Shown here: piece by piece, positions 22,817 through 34,727 of the stretch
Layout: each line of letters begins with the position of its first letter
How positions within the stretch are numbered: the stretch's first letter is position 1
Assembly: GCF_027595985.1 (NCBI RefSeq)
Contig: NC_073306.1
Location: 193,829,000 to 193,892,999, forward strand
Direction of reading: 5' to 3'
Length of the DNA stretch: 64,000 bases
Source: Sorex araneus
Lineage: Eukaryota; Chordata; Mammalia; Eulipotyphla; Soricidae
The notes under the pieces: model-generated
Told to the model about the DNA's origin: nothing
The model's database searches: none
Seen by the model: the letters and a program-made list of their open reading frames with translations, nothing else
Position numbers and translations under genes: made by a program

Positions 22817-23818
22817 TTTTTTTATTGAATCACCGTGACATAGTAACAAGCTTTCATGTGTGGGTTACAATCACACAATGATCAAACACCCATCCCTCCA
22901 CAGTGTACATTCCCCACCACCAATATCCCTGGTGTGCCCCCACCCTTACCCACACTTCCCCTACCTCCATGGCAGACAATATTCCCCATGCTCTCTCTCT
23001 CCTTTTGGGCAACACATACACTAAGCGGTCATCATGTTTGGTCCATTTTCTACTTTTGGCACACATCTCCCATCTTGACAGGTTCCTCAAGGCATCATTT
23101 TCTTAGTGATCCCTTCTCTCTTCTATCTGCCTTCTCTCCACTCCTGAAGCAGGCTTCCAGCTATGGGGCAATCCTCCTGGCCCTTGTTGAACTCTTTAAT
23201 GCTTATTTATTATAATCTTTAGTCAACAGTTAATAAAATAGAACGGAATACTATGCAGCTGTTAGGAGAGATGAAGTCATGAAATTTTCTTATAAATAGA
23301 TAGACAAGGAGTGTTTCATACTGAGTGAAATGAGCCATAAAGAGAGGGACACACATAGAAGGACTGCTCTCATGTGTGGAGTATAAAATAACATAACATA
23401 AAACTGATACACAAGGACAGTAGACACAAGGGCCAGGATTTCTCCATAGGTGGAAGACTGCATCATGATTAGAAAGGGACAGGACAGCTGGGATAAAGAA
23501 GGGATCACTAAGAACATGATGGTTGGAGGAATCTGTCGGGATGGGAGATGTGTGCAAAAGTAGATACAGGAACAAACATGATAACCTCTTAGTATCTGTA
23601 TTGAAAACCATAATGCCAAAAAGTGGAGAAAGAGTATGGGGGAAATTGTCTGCCATGAAGGCAGGGAGAAGGTGGGAAAGGGGGAGGTATACTGGGCATA
23701 TTGGTGGTGGGGAATGTGCACTGGTGTAGGGATGGGTGTTTGATCATTGTATGATTGTAACTCAAACATGAAAGCTTGTAACTGTATCGCATATTAATTT
23801 AATAAAATAAAAATAAAA
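22817..23818. repeat. Inverted pair of L1 3' ends
   Basis: 22,817-23,213 is an L1 3' end in antisense (starts TTTTTTTATTGAATCACCGTGACATAG). 23,232-23,818 is the same region in sense, ending ATTTAATAAAATAAAAATAAAAAA. The arms are closely related (shared block around GGGTGTTTGATCATTGTGTGATTG and its complement) and are separated by only a few tens of bases. Confidence 0.85.
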
Positions 23819-23819
23819 A

Positions 23820-24600
23820 AGAAGATATTTTGTTCTCAACCCTGCCTGCCTGTCATTGTCATGAAGATTCCTCTACTAATAATTGCCCTGCCTTCACCTG
23901 GCAGCCCCTCATTTCCTTCTGTCCCTTCCCAACAACCTTCTGGAGCTCTATATCGAGGCTCTGTTGGACGCTCCACCTAAACACCATCCTATACTCTCTC
24001 TGTAGTTCTACGGTTCCTCCTCAAAAACTAATCTCTGCGCCATCAGTAACCCTTATTACTCTCTCACACATAAATAATAAACAATATACCATCATAATGG
24101 AACTCAATTCCAATCTCAGAAACCTGCTCCTCTTGCTATAAAATATTCATCTCTTGCAAATGGAGATTTTGATTGCATTCCAGTACCATGTCCCCTTCCC
24201 TGTGTTCGGGTTAGCCTAGGGCCAAACTGGCTCCATTAGGCAAAAATCCAGCTATTTTATCAATGAGTTTTGGCTTTCTCCATTGCCTTGATTCTGTCTT
24301 GAGGGACATTTTTATTCTCTTTTTATTCTCTTTTTAAACCATTTTTCCCCTGGAGAAAAGTTGTCCTATATGATCTCGGGCCAGAGCTGGGCAGATGAGG
24401 CACACAGTTATAACCTCACAGTGGCCCTGGCTGTTGTTGTCAGGCAACTCTGGCCAGTGACCTGGGCCTGAAGTATCGATTGGGAAGGTGCAGAAGACAG
24501 AGAGGAGATCACATGATAATCTTTCTCTGCAGGGCATGAAAGCGGCACTAATAAGCCATTTCAAGTTCCCTTTTTTTGTGCTTTTCCTACTTTCATATTT
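23820..24600. other. No recognised feature
   Basis: Possibly the upstream part of the provirus relic that follows, but I see no LTR boundary or gene that I can support. Confidence 0.35.
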
Positions 24601-24604
24601 AAAT

Positions 24605-25515
24605 TCATATTATTTATTAATTTTAAATTGAATCACTATTGATAGTCCCTTAAAAATTGTTCATGATTAGGTTTCAGTCATATTGTGTTCCAATAGCTAT
24701 GTCTCCACCAGTGCACATTTCCCAGCACCACTGTCCCCAGTTCCTGTCACATCACCCGTCACCTCACTCCCAGGCTCTTCACTCTCTCTTCTCTCTCTCT
24801 CTTTCTCTCTCTCTCTTCTTCTCTCCCTCTCCCCCTCTCAATTTCCTCCCACCCCACCACTTTTTCGCAATCAAATTTGGACATTGTGGTTTGCAATACA
24901 GATACTGAAAGGTTGTCCTGTATATCCCTTTACCTAATTTTAACACTCAGTTCTTGTCTATTGTGACATTTATGATTATTGTTATCATACTGATCCCTTC
25001 TCTATCTTCCCTACACTCCATCCCACACACACTTGTGGGAAATTCTAACCATTGACCAGTCCTTCTAGCCCTTAAATTTCCTATCCTTGGATATTAGTCT
25101 CCTATTACATAATTTTTTTATATACCACAAATGAATGCAGTCATACTATATCTGTCCCTCCCCTTCTGACTCATTTCACTCAACCTGACACTATTCATGT
25201 CCATACATTTATAAGCAAATTTCATGACTTCATTATATCTAACTGCTGTGTAGTATTTCACTGTGTAGATGTACCATAGTTTCTTTATCCAGTCATCTGT
25301 CTCAGACACTCAGGTTGTTTCCAGATTCTAGCCATTGTGAATAGTGTTGCAATAAATCCAGGAGCAGGAGTGCACATGGTGTTTCTGCTGTATGTTTTTG
25401 AACCTCCAGGGTATATTCCCAGAAGTGGTATTGCTTTATCAAATGGGAGCTCAGTTTTTAGTTTTTTGAGGAAGGCACCTTGTTTTCCAAGAAAGCTGGA
25501 TCAGTTTATTAAGTT
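24605..25515 (-). mobile_element. Old antisense L1 3' end with CT-rich tract
   Basis: It starts with the T-rich complement of a poly-A end and the L1 3' UTR complement, then a CT microsatellite (24,779-24,843). ORF2 C-terminal sequence follows on the minus strand (DDWIKKLWYIYTVKYYTAVR near 25,230-25,290). Its left edge near 24,605 and right edge near 25,515 are approximate. Confidence 0.8.
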
Positions 25516-26258
25516 CTAGGCTATTGTTTAAGGTCCTTCTCCTGTGGCTGAAGGTATGAGGCAATATACCAAATTAGACCTTGGTAGCAAGGAAGACCAA
25601 CTATTCTGGCAATTCACTTCGCAAGTCAACATTCACCAGAGATTAGACAATGGTTATAAATCCTAGACCAGGAACCAAAAACCCCTTTCCCTCTCTTATG
25701 GGACACTTCTTGCAAGGTGTTCATTAACAGATACAAAAAAAGCTAGTAAGGAAAAAGAAAACGAAGAAAAGGAATGAAGACAACAATAACAACAACAAGA
25801 AAGAGGATGAGTTAAGCACTGGGCTCAATTTATGTCAGCAGTTGTTGTCCCTTATCCCTTTCAGACAGAAGTCCAAAGGCACCAGAACCATCAGTGTCTC
25901 ACCAAGGCATGTGAGGCCTATGTGTTTCCATTGTGTGCTACACACTTTCAAAAATATTGCTCATAATGCCAGATGCTTGTCCCCACTGCAAACAAACAGG
26001 AAATTGGAAAGGGGACAACTCCCTTGCTAGCAATGGTTTGGGAACATTGTCCAACTCTGCCCCATGTTTAACTAACCACCTGCATTCTGGCAACAAATAG
26101 GAACTAATGTTCCCACTTACTGGGTCACATGAATGCACTTTTGATTTCCATTCTGAAAGGGCATACACACTGCGCAGGCGCCTGTGTTTGCATTTGCTAC
26201 AATGGAAACTTGTCATAAGTCACAAGAGCCAATATAAATTTATTGTTTGAAATAAATA
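25516..26258 (+). pseudogene. Gammaretrovirus-like gag relic
   Basis: Reading several frames, a capsid-like segment (YTKLDLGSKEDQLFWQFTSQ near 25,565) is followed by a charged run (KASKEKENEEKE near 25,740). A zinc-knuckle-like CPHCKQTGNWKGDN near 25,972-26,013 resembles the gammaretroviral nucleocapsid finger, with its His and last Cys lost. The order capsid, charged helix, nucleocapsid is that of gammaretroviral gag. It is heavily mutated and continues into the pol relic on the right. No function expected. Confidence 0.6.
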
Positions 26259-26269
26259 CTGGAGATCAA

Positions 26270-26458
26270 CTTTTTCTTTCTTTTTTTTTTTTTTGCTTTT
26301 TGGGTGACACCCAGTGATGCTCAGGGGTTACTCCTGGCTTTGCACTCAGGAATTACTCCTGGCGGTGCTTGGGGGACCATATGGGATTCCAGGTATCAAA
26401 CCTGGTTCGGCCATGTGCAAGGCAAATGCCCTACCCGCTGTGGTATCGCTCCGGCCCC
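26270..26458 (-). mobile_element. Young poly-A-type SINE with target-site duplication
   Basis: Antisense SINE with a T-rich start and the tRNA-like head complement at the end (CTACCCGCTGTGGTATCGCTCCGGCCCC). It is flanked by CTGGAGATCAA at 26,259-26,269 and 26,459-26,469. It sits inside the gag-pol relic. Confidence 0.95.
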
Positions 26459-26469
26459 CTGGAGATCAA

Positions 26470-27690
26470 TATTTTCTTGCCGCCAAAGTCATCTGGCCTT
26501 CTAATTTCACCTGCATTTCTCCTAATCCTAACTGGCTTCTATTGACTACTGCAGGATTTATGAATATTTAATGACTTGGTGGTACCTAAGACAGTATGGT
26601 CCCCAACCCATACACTTTCTCTTATTTTTTTTTTAAATTTTTATTAGTGAATCACCATGAGATACAGTTACAAATTTATGAACTTTCATGTTTCACTTCA
26701 GTCATACAGTGAATATTTACACCCTTCATCAGTGCCCATTTTTCTTCACCAATGTTCCCAGTAACCCTAGCACCACCCCTGCCCCAACCTCCATCACCCC
26801 ACCCTGCCTCTGTGGCAGTACATTCCCTTTTGTTTTCTCTCCTGTTGGATGTAGTAGTTTGCAATAGAGGTATTGAGTGGCCTATAAACTACTTTTGGCA
26901 CACAGCTTTCAACCCGAGTGGGTCCTCCCAACATTCTCTTCTAGTCCATACACTCTCTTACACCAAGTTTCTCCAACTGTTCTCTGAATTTTCAGCCTTA
27001 GACCTAAAAAAGATTTTCTTCTTCATTCCCTTATACTTTGATTCAGAATCTCTATATGTATTTGATTTTGAATGGGAAGTTAAAGCAGTTAACCTGGACA
27101 GTGATTCCTCTAAAAATTCAAGACTGACCCCACCAGTTTGGCCAATTCTTGGGAATATTTTTTTCTCTTTACAATTTAAAGACTCAGAACTCTTTCAATA
27201 GATGACCTGTTGATCGCAGCCATTCTAAAGAATTGTTGGACCAAAATGCTGAAAAATTCCTCCAACCATTACCACTGTGGTTATGAGGCTTCTCAAAGGT
27301 ATAGCCAAAATTTTTGTTTATGTAGTAAAATTTTTAGGTCTATTCTCACTGCAAGATCTAGAAGCCTCTTCAATAAAATAAAATCAACTCATCCTTAATA
27401 AGGCAATTTCTGAAACCTGACAATAACTTAGATCTTTTGTGGGCATCACATGGATATCTCAATTTAGATTGAGCTAATCTCAATTTAGATTAGCCTGAGC
27501 TCTTTAGGGTGGGGAAATATTTTCTTTGACTTTAAAGGGATCTTTGACTTCTGCTCCTGCTTTAGCTTTTTAATCTGAACAATCCTCTATCCTTACATGG
27601 GCATGAGGGAGAATGGGTATTTTTGGGAGTTCCCATTCAAACACTAGGGTCTTTATAGACCAATCTTTTATAGGTCTATAACAGAGCTAT
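26470..27690 (+). pseudogene. Gammaretrovirus-like pol relic, split by an L1
   Basis: Before the L1, MVPNPYTFSY is visible at about 26,596-26,625. After it come FSALDLKKIFFFIPL and a FEW near 26,990-27,080, and an RT active-site relic IDDLLIAA near 27,199-27,222. LTSAPALAF lies near 27,540-27,575. The order is that of gammaretroviral reverse transcriptase, from the palm core to the connection region. Multiple stops and frame changes make it long dead. It lies downstream of the gag relic in the same orientation and is itself split by L1 26,625-26,945. Confidence 0.72.
26625..26945 (-). mobile_element. 5'-truncated antisense L1 with target-site duplication
   Basis: L1 3' UTR in antisense (T-run, then TTAGTGAATCACCATGAGATACAG). 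It is flanked by CCATACACTTTCTCTTA (26,608-26,624) and CCATACACTCTCTTA (26,946-26,960), a target-site duplication lying within the retroviral pol relic. Confidence 0.88.
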
Positions 27691-27706
27691 AAAAAAATCT
27701 GATGTC

Positions 27707-28313
27707 GCTCTCTGCAGCTGCACAAGCGTGAATCCAGACCCAGCAAAACCTCTTTCAGCATGGGCAACTCCTCGCAGAATGTCTCCAGCCTGAGAACTAA
27801 GCCTCAGCCCCGTGCCCGCCCAGGAGGGGAAAGGTATTTCTCTCTCTCGCCTCTTTCTCTCCGGGGATGAAGGGCGCGGTGGCCGCCTTATTAAGACGAC
27901 CACAGATTGGGTTTTCAAGCCTGCAATTATCTAATATCTGGAAGAAATCTCCCTGGACTTCTTGTTAAAGTACAGAAATTCAAAACCGTGCGGCCGCCAC
28001 TGCGGCCGCGCGACCTTATTTGTCTTCACAGTAGGTCTGAATCTAGTGGGGTACTCCTGACAACAATAGTGAGGTTTGTGTTGAAATATTGAATGTAACC
28101 AAAGTAAACAGAATGTAAAATGAAACTATCAGTTACAAGGTAGGGGGTCGGGGGGCGGGATGGGAGGTGTACTGTGTGGGGTTTTTTTTTTTTTTGGTGG
28201 TGGTATATGGGCACTGGTGAAGGGATGGTTGTTTCAGCATTGTATAACTGAGACCTAAGCCCGAAAGCTTTGTAATCTTCCACATGGTGATTTAATATAA
28301 TAAAATAAAATTA
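27707..28313 (+). mobile_element. Complete composite retroposon: CpG-rich head, L1-like 3' end
   Basis: Bounded by a target-site duplication AAAAAAATCTGATGTC (27,691-27,706 and 28,314-28,329). The 5' ~300 bp are GC-rich with CpG and NotI-type GCGGCCGC motifs near 27,990-28,010. The middle is AT-rich. The 3' part has a G-rich tract, GGGCACTGGTGAAGGGATGG and GTGATTTAATATAATAAAATAAAATTAAAA, closely similar to the full-length L1's 3' end (35,065-35,195). No coding capacity is evident. Relatives are at 7,763, 29,158 (truncated), 36,614 and 53,640. Confidence 0.85.
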
Positions 28314-28329
28314 AAAAAAATCTGATGTC

Positions 28330-29157
28330 ACTGCTTCCCCAAGCAATCTACAAGCCCTGGTTTTAGTAGATTTTGGTGAATGAAGCTCAATTATTGACTC
28401 TTGGGCAACTTCTGACAAAGCACTCTTCACATTATGTCACAGAAATAACTCTATTCCAGAGCTTTGTTCTTGCTATCCCTGGACTCTGCTCTCAGTGTTC
28501 ACCCATGCCCAACTCTTAACCCAATAATCTTTCTCCCTGAAACAACACAAAAAATAAACAGTCTGAATTCTGCATTCTGAGCAGAGAAACCCAGAGAAGC
28601 AGCAGGCTAACAGTAGCTGCTTCAGGGTAAAATAAGCCCAAAAGATAGAAGGCAAAGATATTGCTTCAGCCAAGGGAGTGCCTTTATGCCTCTTCTGGGT
28701 GGAGACAAAAAAGACTCAATTAAAATTTTCTAGTTAGAGAAAACAGGATTATCCCTTCCCTTTGCATATGACTTCTATGCAAACAGTTTATCTTCAGTTG
28801 ATTGCTTGAACTTTTAGCAGGAGTCTCTCAGAAGGCCCCACTCTGGGACATGAATTCTTGAATGCTTTACTGGCAATCTATTGCCTGCGGATCAGCCTGG
28901 CTCAAGCAAACACAGCATTTGTTGGATACAGGCCCTCTTTGGAGGACCAGGGCAAATGAAAATTCTTCAGAAATAGAATCAAATTAACCCAAGTTAGTGG
29001 GAGGACAGCATATTAATAGTCAAGCTGTGACTATCTGGTACAGCATGTTCAGACATTTTTTAAAGGTCAATCAACTTGTGATGGCAAATGCTCCGTAGCA
29101 GCCCAATCTCTGAGGGAAATCTACACATTGTCACCAGACACATTCACTCAAGAGTGA
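28330..29157. other. Unassigned; possibly continuation of the pol relic
   Basis: The sequence continues directly from the provirus relic interrupted at 27,690. I could not recognise RNase H, integrase or env in it. Confidence 0.3.
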
Positions 29158-29262
29158 ACGGGTGAAGGGATGGCTGTTTGAGCATTTTATAACTGAGACT
29201 TACACCTGAAACTTTTGTAACTTTCCACAAGGTGATTCAATAAAAAAAAAAAATTAAAAAAA
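29158..29262 (+). mobile_element. 3'-end fragment of the composite retroposon family
   Basis: GGGTGAAGGGATGGCTGTTTGAGC ... ACAAGGTGATTCAATAAAAA; only the last ~105 bp are present. Confidence 0.75.
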
Positions 29263-29905
29263 AAGTGCACGAAACTAGACTTAGTTGCCACTACTCACTT
29301 ACATTACAGCAGAAATTGAAGAAGTGGGGGATTTCCCCTGCATTCAGAACAGTGATGAAGCTCAGCAAAGACTTGAAGGATGCAAGAGACTACTGTTCTC
29401 CCTTATTTAAAGACCAAATTGACAATTTGGTTCAAGATTTTCACTGTATTGAGAAAAACAACAGATGAGTCCTTCAAAAAGGAAAGAGAAAAAAATGGTA
29501 AGAGATAAAAAAATAATTAAAAGAGAATGTAGCCAGCCCGTGTCCTCTGCGCCCCGGCTCCTCCCCGGGCCCCCTAACTGCGGCCCGCCCTCGCAGGAAG
29601 ACACTCGGGGCGTGTCCTGTATGTTAGTGGGCGTGGTCTAAAAGTGGGCGTGGCCTCCTCTCAGAGCGGCCAACGCTAACGCGGCCGCAGTTATTCTTTG
29701 TTACCTTAGCTCAATCAGTACTTGTATGTTTTTGAAAATTCACTTTTGCAATCTCTGACACACAAAATAGCCATTAGCTTAGTCTGACACTATAAAAGCT
29801 CTCAGTTAATAAGGGAAGTTTAGCACGATCAGAAAAACCTCTTTCCACAAGAAGGAAAAAGGAACAAATAACTGCAGAGCTCCAACTCTATACTTCCGTA
29901 ACAAT

Positions 29906-30724
29906 ATGAAGAAGCAGCGAAAATCCCCTCCACCAAGAGAGGGAGAAGAAAAAATTCCAGAAACATCAATGGGGGCTACTCACATCTATGACCTCTCAGA
30001 TAAACAATTTAGAGAGGAGATCTGGAGGAGAGTCGACCTACTCCAAGCAACCATGGAACAGACATCCAATAAACTAAGGGAGGAGATGAATGAAGCGCTG
30101 GAACGGTCTACCAAGAAAATTCAGGAAGAAATGAGAGCAGAAATGAGAGCAGAAATTTCAAATCTTCGAACGGAAATCTCACAAATAAAGGAATCGGTAG
30201 ATGAAATAAAAATCTCACTAGATGCCCTCAACAGTAGAATGACTACAGCTGAAGAAAGAATCAGCGACCTCGAAGATGAGCTGCAGAAAACTTATAGACA
30301 ACAACAAATCATGGCCAAAGACCTCAAAATGGCTATAGAGCGAATCAGAGCCCTGGGGGATGACTTCAAAAGAAACAACATAAGAATCATTGGAGTACCA
30401 GAACCACAGGGAAGTAACCCCAATGAAAAAAACACAGTCAAAGACATCATTGCTAAGAAATTCCCAGAGCTGGAGAAGGCAGGCATCCAGATACAAGGAG
30501 TCCGAAGAGTACCAGCAAAAAGAGACCCGAATAAAAAGACTCCAAGGCATATCATAGTCAGAATGACGGATGCTATGGATAGAGACACAATTCTGCAAGC
30601 AGCAAGGTCAAAGAAGGAAATTACATACAAAGGAGCACCCCTCAGATTTACAGCAGACCTTTCAGAGGAAACCCTCCGAGCCCGAAGACAATGGTGGGAC
30701 ATAGTGAAAAGACTCAACAAATGA
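29906..30724 (+). CDS. L1 ORF1 protein (RNA-binding chaperone)
   Basis: An intact 272-residue frame. The order is a basic N-terminus, a long coiled coil (about residues 45-140; heptad-rich, many KIQEEMRAE-type repeats), an RNA-recognition-motif domain and a C-terminal domain ([18 protein letters not shown] near residues 200-220, then the SEETLRARR end). The protein forms trimers that coat L1 RNA in the cytoplasmic particle. A small in-frame duplication in the coiled coil is visible (EEMRAEMRAE). The start is fixed by the start of the open frame and the matching start region in older copies. Expected to be functional if transcribed. Confidence 0.95.
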   Translation: MKKQRKSPPPREGEEKIPETSMGATHIYDLSDKQFREEIWRRVDLLQATMEQTSNKLREEMNEALERSTKKIQEEMRAEMRAEISNLRTEISQIKESVDEIKISLDALNSRMTTAEERISDLEDELQKTYRQQQIMAKDLKMAIERIRALGDDFKRNNIRIIGVPEPQGSNPNEKNTVKDIIAKKFPELEKAGIQIQGVRRVPAKRDPNKKTPRHIIVRMTDAMDRDTILQAARSKKEITYKGAPLRFTADLSEETLRARRQWWDIVKRLNK

Positions 30725-30909
30725 ATGCCTCACCAAGAATACTTTATCCGGCTAAACTCTCACTCAAACTCGAAGGAACCATACACTACTTCTCAGATAA
30801 ACAACAGCTCAGGTCCTTCATAGACTCAAAACCAAACTTGAAAGAAGGTCTAAAGGGGCTACTGTAAGACAAGGTGGAGCCACATAAAAACAACAAACAC
30901 CACAGAAAT

Positions 30910-33900
30910 ATGACACAAAATCCTATCACAATAATCTCTCTCAACGTCAACGGCCTAAATGCACCCATCAAGAGACACAGAGTGGCAAAATGGATCCAGA
31001 AATTAAACCCATCATTCTGGTGCCTGCAAGAAACACACCTGAACAAACAGAGTAAACATAGACTCAAAGTCAAAGGATGGAAAACAATCCTGCAAGCAAA
31101 GAACCCCCGTAAAAAAGCTGGAGTGGCCATCCTAATATCCAACAACATAGATTTCAGGTTGAAAAAGATTAAAAGGGACAGAGAAGGTCAATTTCTGTTT
31201 ATCAAGGGATATGTTCAACAGGAAGAAATCACACTCTTAAACATATATGCACCTAATGAGCGACCAGCTAAATATTTAAAACAACTCCTAGCAGACTTCA
31301 AAGAGGACATCACTAACAGCACAATAGTAGTCGGAGACTTCAATATGGCCTTATCGCCTCTAGATAGATCGACAAGAACAAAACTCAACAAGGAAACACT
31401 GACTCTGAAAGAAGAAATTGAAGAGAGAGGCCTAATAGACCTATACAGGGCCTTACACCCCCAAAAGAAAGAATACACATTCTTTTCCAGTGCACACGGA
31501 ACATTTTCTAAAATAGACCATGTACTGGGCCCCAGAACATACCTCAATAGAATCGGAAAAATAGAAATTGTATCAACCATCTTTTCAGACCACGATGCGC
31601 TGAAGATAGAAGCTAACCACTCACTGACACGGAGAATCAAGTCAAACACTTGGAAATTAAACAATTCAATGTTGAACAATGAGTGGGTCAGGAAGGAAAT
31701 CAAGGAATAAATCAAAAAATACTTAGAAACAAATGAGAATGAAGACACGAGCTGCCAAAACCTATGGGACGCAGCTAAAGCCGTGTTAAGGGGAAAATTT
31801 ATAGCTCTCCAAGCATTCCTCAGGAAGGAAGAAAGGGCCCACATAGACAGCTTGACTTCACGACTCAAGACCTTAGAAAAGGACCAGAAAAGGGAACCCA
31901 AACCAGATCGAAGGAAAGAAATAATAAAAATTAGAGCAGAAATTAATGACATGGAAACCAAAAGACAATCCGAAAGATCAATGAAAAAAAGAGCTGGTTC
32001 TTCGAGAAAATAAACAAGATTGATAAACCGCTAGCAAGACTCACAAAGAAAGAAAGAGAAAGAACCCTAATAAATCGAATCAGAAATGAAAAGGGGGACA
32101 TCATAACAGAAACCAGTGAGATTCAAAAGATCATTAGAGACTACTTCGAAAGTCTATATGCCACAAAGCAGGAGAACCTAAAAGAAATGGATGGATTCCT
32201 CGATTCTTACAATCTCCCAAGACTGAACAAAGAAGACTTGGAATACCTGAATAGACCCATCAATGTTAAGGAAATTGAAGCTGTGATCAAAAACCTCCCC
32301 AAAAACAAAAGCCCAGGCCCAGATGGCTTCACTGGCGAATTCTTCCAAACATTTAAAGAAGACCTGCTGCCTGTTTTCCTCAAACTTTTCCAGGAAATTG
32401 AAAAAACAGGAAATCTCCCAAACAGTTTCTATGAAGCACACATCTCCCTAATACCAAAAGCAAACAAAGACACCACTAAGAAAGAAAATTACAGACCAAT
32501 ATCCCTGATGAACACCGATGCGAAGATCCTCAACAAAATACTGGCAAATAGGATCCAACAACTCATCAAAAAGATCATACATCACGACCAAGTGGGATTC
32601 ATCCCAGGGATGCAAGGATGGTTTAACATTCGGAAATCAATCAACATAATCCAGCATATCAACAAAAGTAAAGATAAAAACCATATGATCATATCAATAG
32701 ATGCAGAGAAAGCATTTGACAAGATCCAACATCCTTTCATGATGAAAACCCTCGCCAAAATGGGGTTTGGAGGAACTTTCCTCAAGATAGTCGAAGCCAT
32801 CTATCACAAGCCTACGGCAAGCATTATCCTCAACGGGGAAAAACTAAGGGCCTTTCCTCTGAGATCAGGCACAAGACAAGGATGCCCACTCTCACCACTC
32901 CTCTTCAATATAGTACTGGAAGTACTTGCGATAGCTATTAGACAAGAAAAAGAGATTAAGGGCATCCAGATAGGAAAGGAAGAAATCAAACTCTCACTAT
33001 TTGCAGACGACATGATACTATATCTAGAGAAGCCTAAAACCTCTACTAAGAAACTCTTAGAAACAATAGACTTATACAGTAAAGTTGCAGGCTACAAAAT
33101 CAATACCCAAAAATCCATGGCCTTCATATATGCAAACAATGAGGCAGAGGAAAGGGACATGAAAAAAGCAATCCCATTCACAATCGTGCCCCAGAAAATC
33201 AAGTACCTCGGAATCAGCTTAACCAAGGAAGTAAAAGACCTTTACAAAGAAAACTACATAACGCTACTCCATGAAATCAAAGAGGACATGAGGAAATGGA
33301 AACATATACCCTGCTCGTGGATAGGGAGAATCAATGTTGTCAAAATGGCAATACTCCCTAAAGCATTATACAGATTCAATGCGATCCCTATAAATATACC
33401 CATGACACTCTTCAAAGAAATGGATCAAGCAATCCTAAAATTCATATGGAATAACAAACGTCCAAGGATAGCTAAAACAATTCTTGGGAAAAAGATGATG
33501 GGAGGCATCACCATCCCCAACCTCAAACTTTACTACAAAGCAGTAACAATTAAAACAGCATGGTACTGGAACAAAGGCAGAGCCGTAGACCAATGGAACA
33601 GGGTGGAATATCCCTACACACAACCCCAAATGTATGACCATCTAATCTTTGATAAGGGAGCAAGAGATGTGAAGTGGAGCAAGGAAAGCCTCTTTAACAA
33701 ATGGTGCTGGCACAACTGGACAACCACATGCAAAAAAATGGGTTTAGACCTTGACCTGACACCATGCACAAAAGTCAGATCAAAATGGATTAAAGACCTC
33801 AACATTAGACCACAAACCATAAGGTACATTGAAGACAAGGTCGGCGAAACCCTCCACGATATTGAAGATAAAGGTATCTTCAAAGGTGGCACGGAACTAA

Positions 33901-34727
33901 GCAATCTAGTAAAAACAGAGATCAACAAATGGGACTACATTAAACTAAAAAGCTTCTGCACCACAAGAGATACATTGACCAGAATCCAAAGACTATCCAC
34001 AGAATGGGAAAGGATATTTACACAATACCCATCAGATAAGGGGTTGATATCAATGGTATATAAAGCACTGGTTGAACTCTACAAGAAGAAAACATCCAAC
34101 CCCATCAAAAAATGGGGCGAAGAAATGAACAGAAACTTTACCAAGGAAGAAATACGAATGGCCAAAAGGCACATGAAAAAGTGCTCTGCATCACTAATCA
34201 TCAGAGAGATGCAGATCAAAACAACCATGAGATACCACCTCACACCACAGAGACTAGCACACATCCAAAAGAACAAAAGCAACCGCTGTTGGAGAGGATG
34301 TGGGGAGAAAGGGACCCTTCTTCACTGCTGGTGGGAATGCCGACTGGTTCAGCCCTTCTGGAAAACAATTTGGACGATTCTCAAAAAATTAGATATTGAA
34401 TTCCCATTTGACCCAGCAATACCACTGCTGGGAATATATCCCAGAGAGGCAAAAATGTACAATCGAAACAACATCTGCACATGTATGTTCATCGCAGCAC
34501 TGTTTACAATAGCCAGAATCTGGAAAAAACCCGAATGCCCCAGAACGGATGACTGGTTGAGGAAACTTTGGTACATCTATACAATGGAATACTATGCAGC
34601 TGTTAGAAAAAAGGAGGTCAAGAATTTTGTAGTTAAGTGGATGGGCATGAAAAGTTTCATGCTGAGTGAAATGAGTCAGAAAGAGACAGACAGACATAGA
34701 AAGATTGCACTCATCTATGGTATATAG
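30910..34727 (+). pseudogene. L1 ORF2 (endonuclease and reverse transcriptase) with two lesions
   Basis: The apurinic-type endonuclease domain comes first (TIISLNVNGLN; QETHL; GDFNMAL near 31,338; SDHDAL near 31,588). The linker, reverse transcriptase (active site FADDMILYL near 33,000) and C-terminal Cys-rich segment ([14 protein letters not shown] near 34,288) follow. The frame has an in-frame TAA at 31,708-31,710, just after the endonuclease, and one missing A in the AGA-CAATCC context near 31,964. From there it is open to the stop at 34,727. An ATG at 30,874 is in frame, but 30,910 matches the family start. As it stands only the endonuclease part would be made, so autonomous mobility is unlikely. 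Confidence 0.93.

Noticed and set aside
24779-24843. CT-rich tract as a splicing or regulatory element
   Set aside because: A simple pyrimidine microsatellite inside an antisense L1; no adjacent exon.
29265-29468. 67-residue frame as a possible processed gene fragment
   Set aside because: It follows a retroposon tail, but I recognise no gene family and see no further exon-like sequence.
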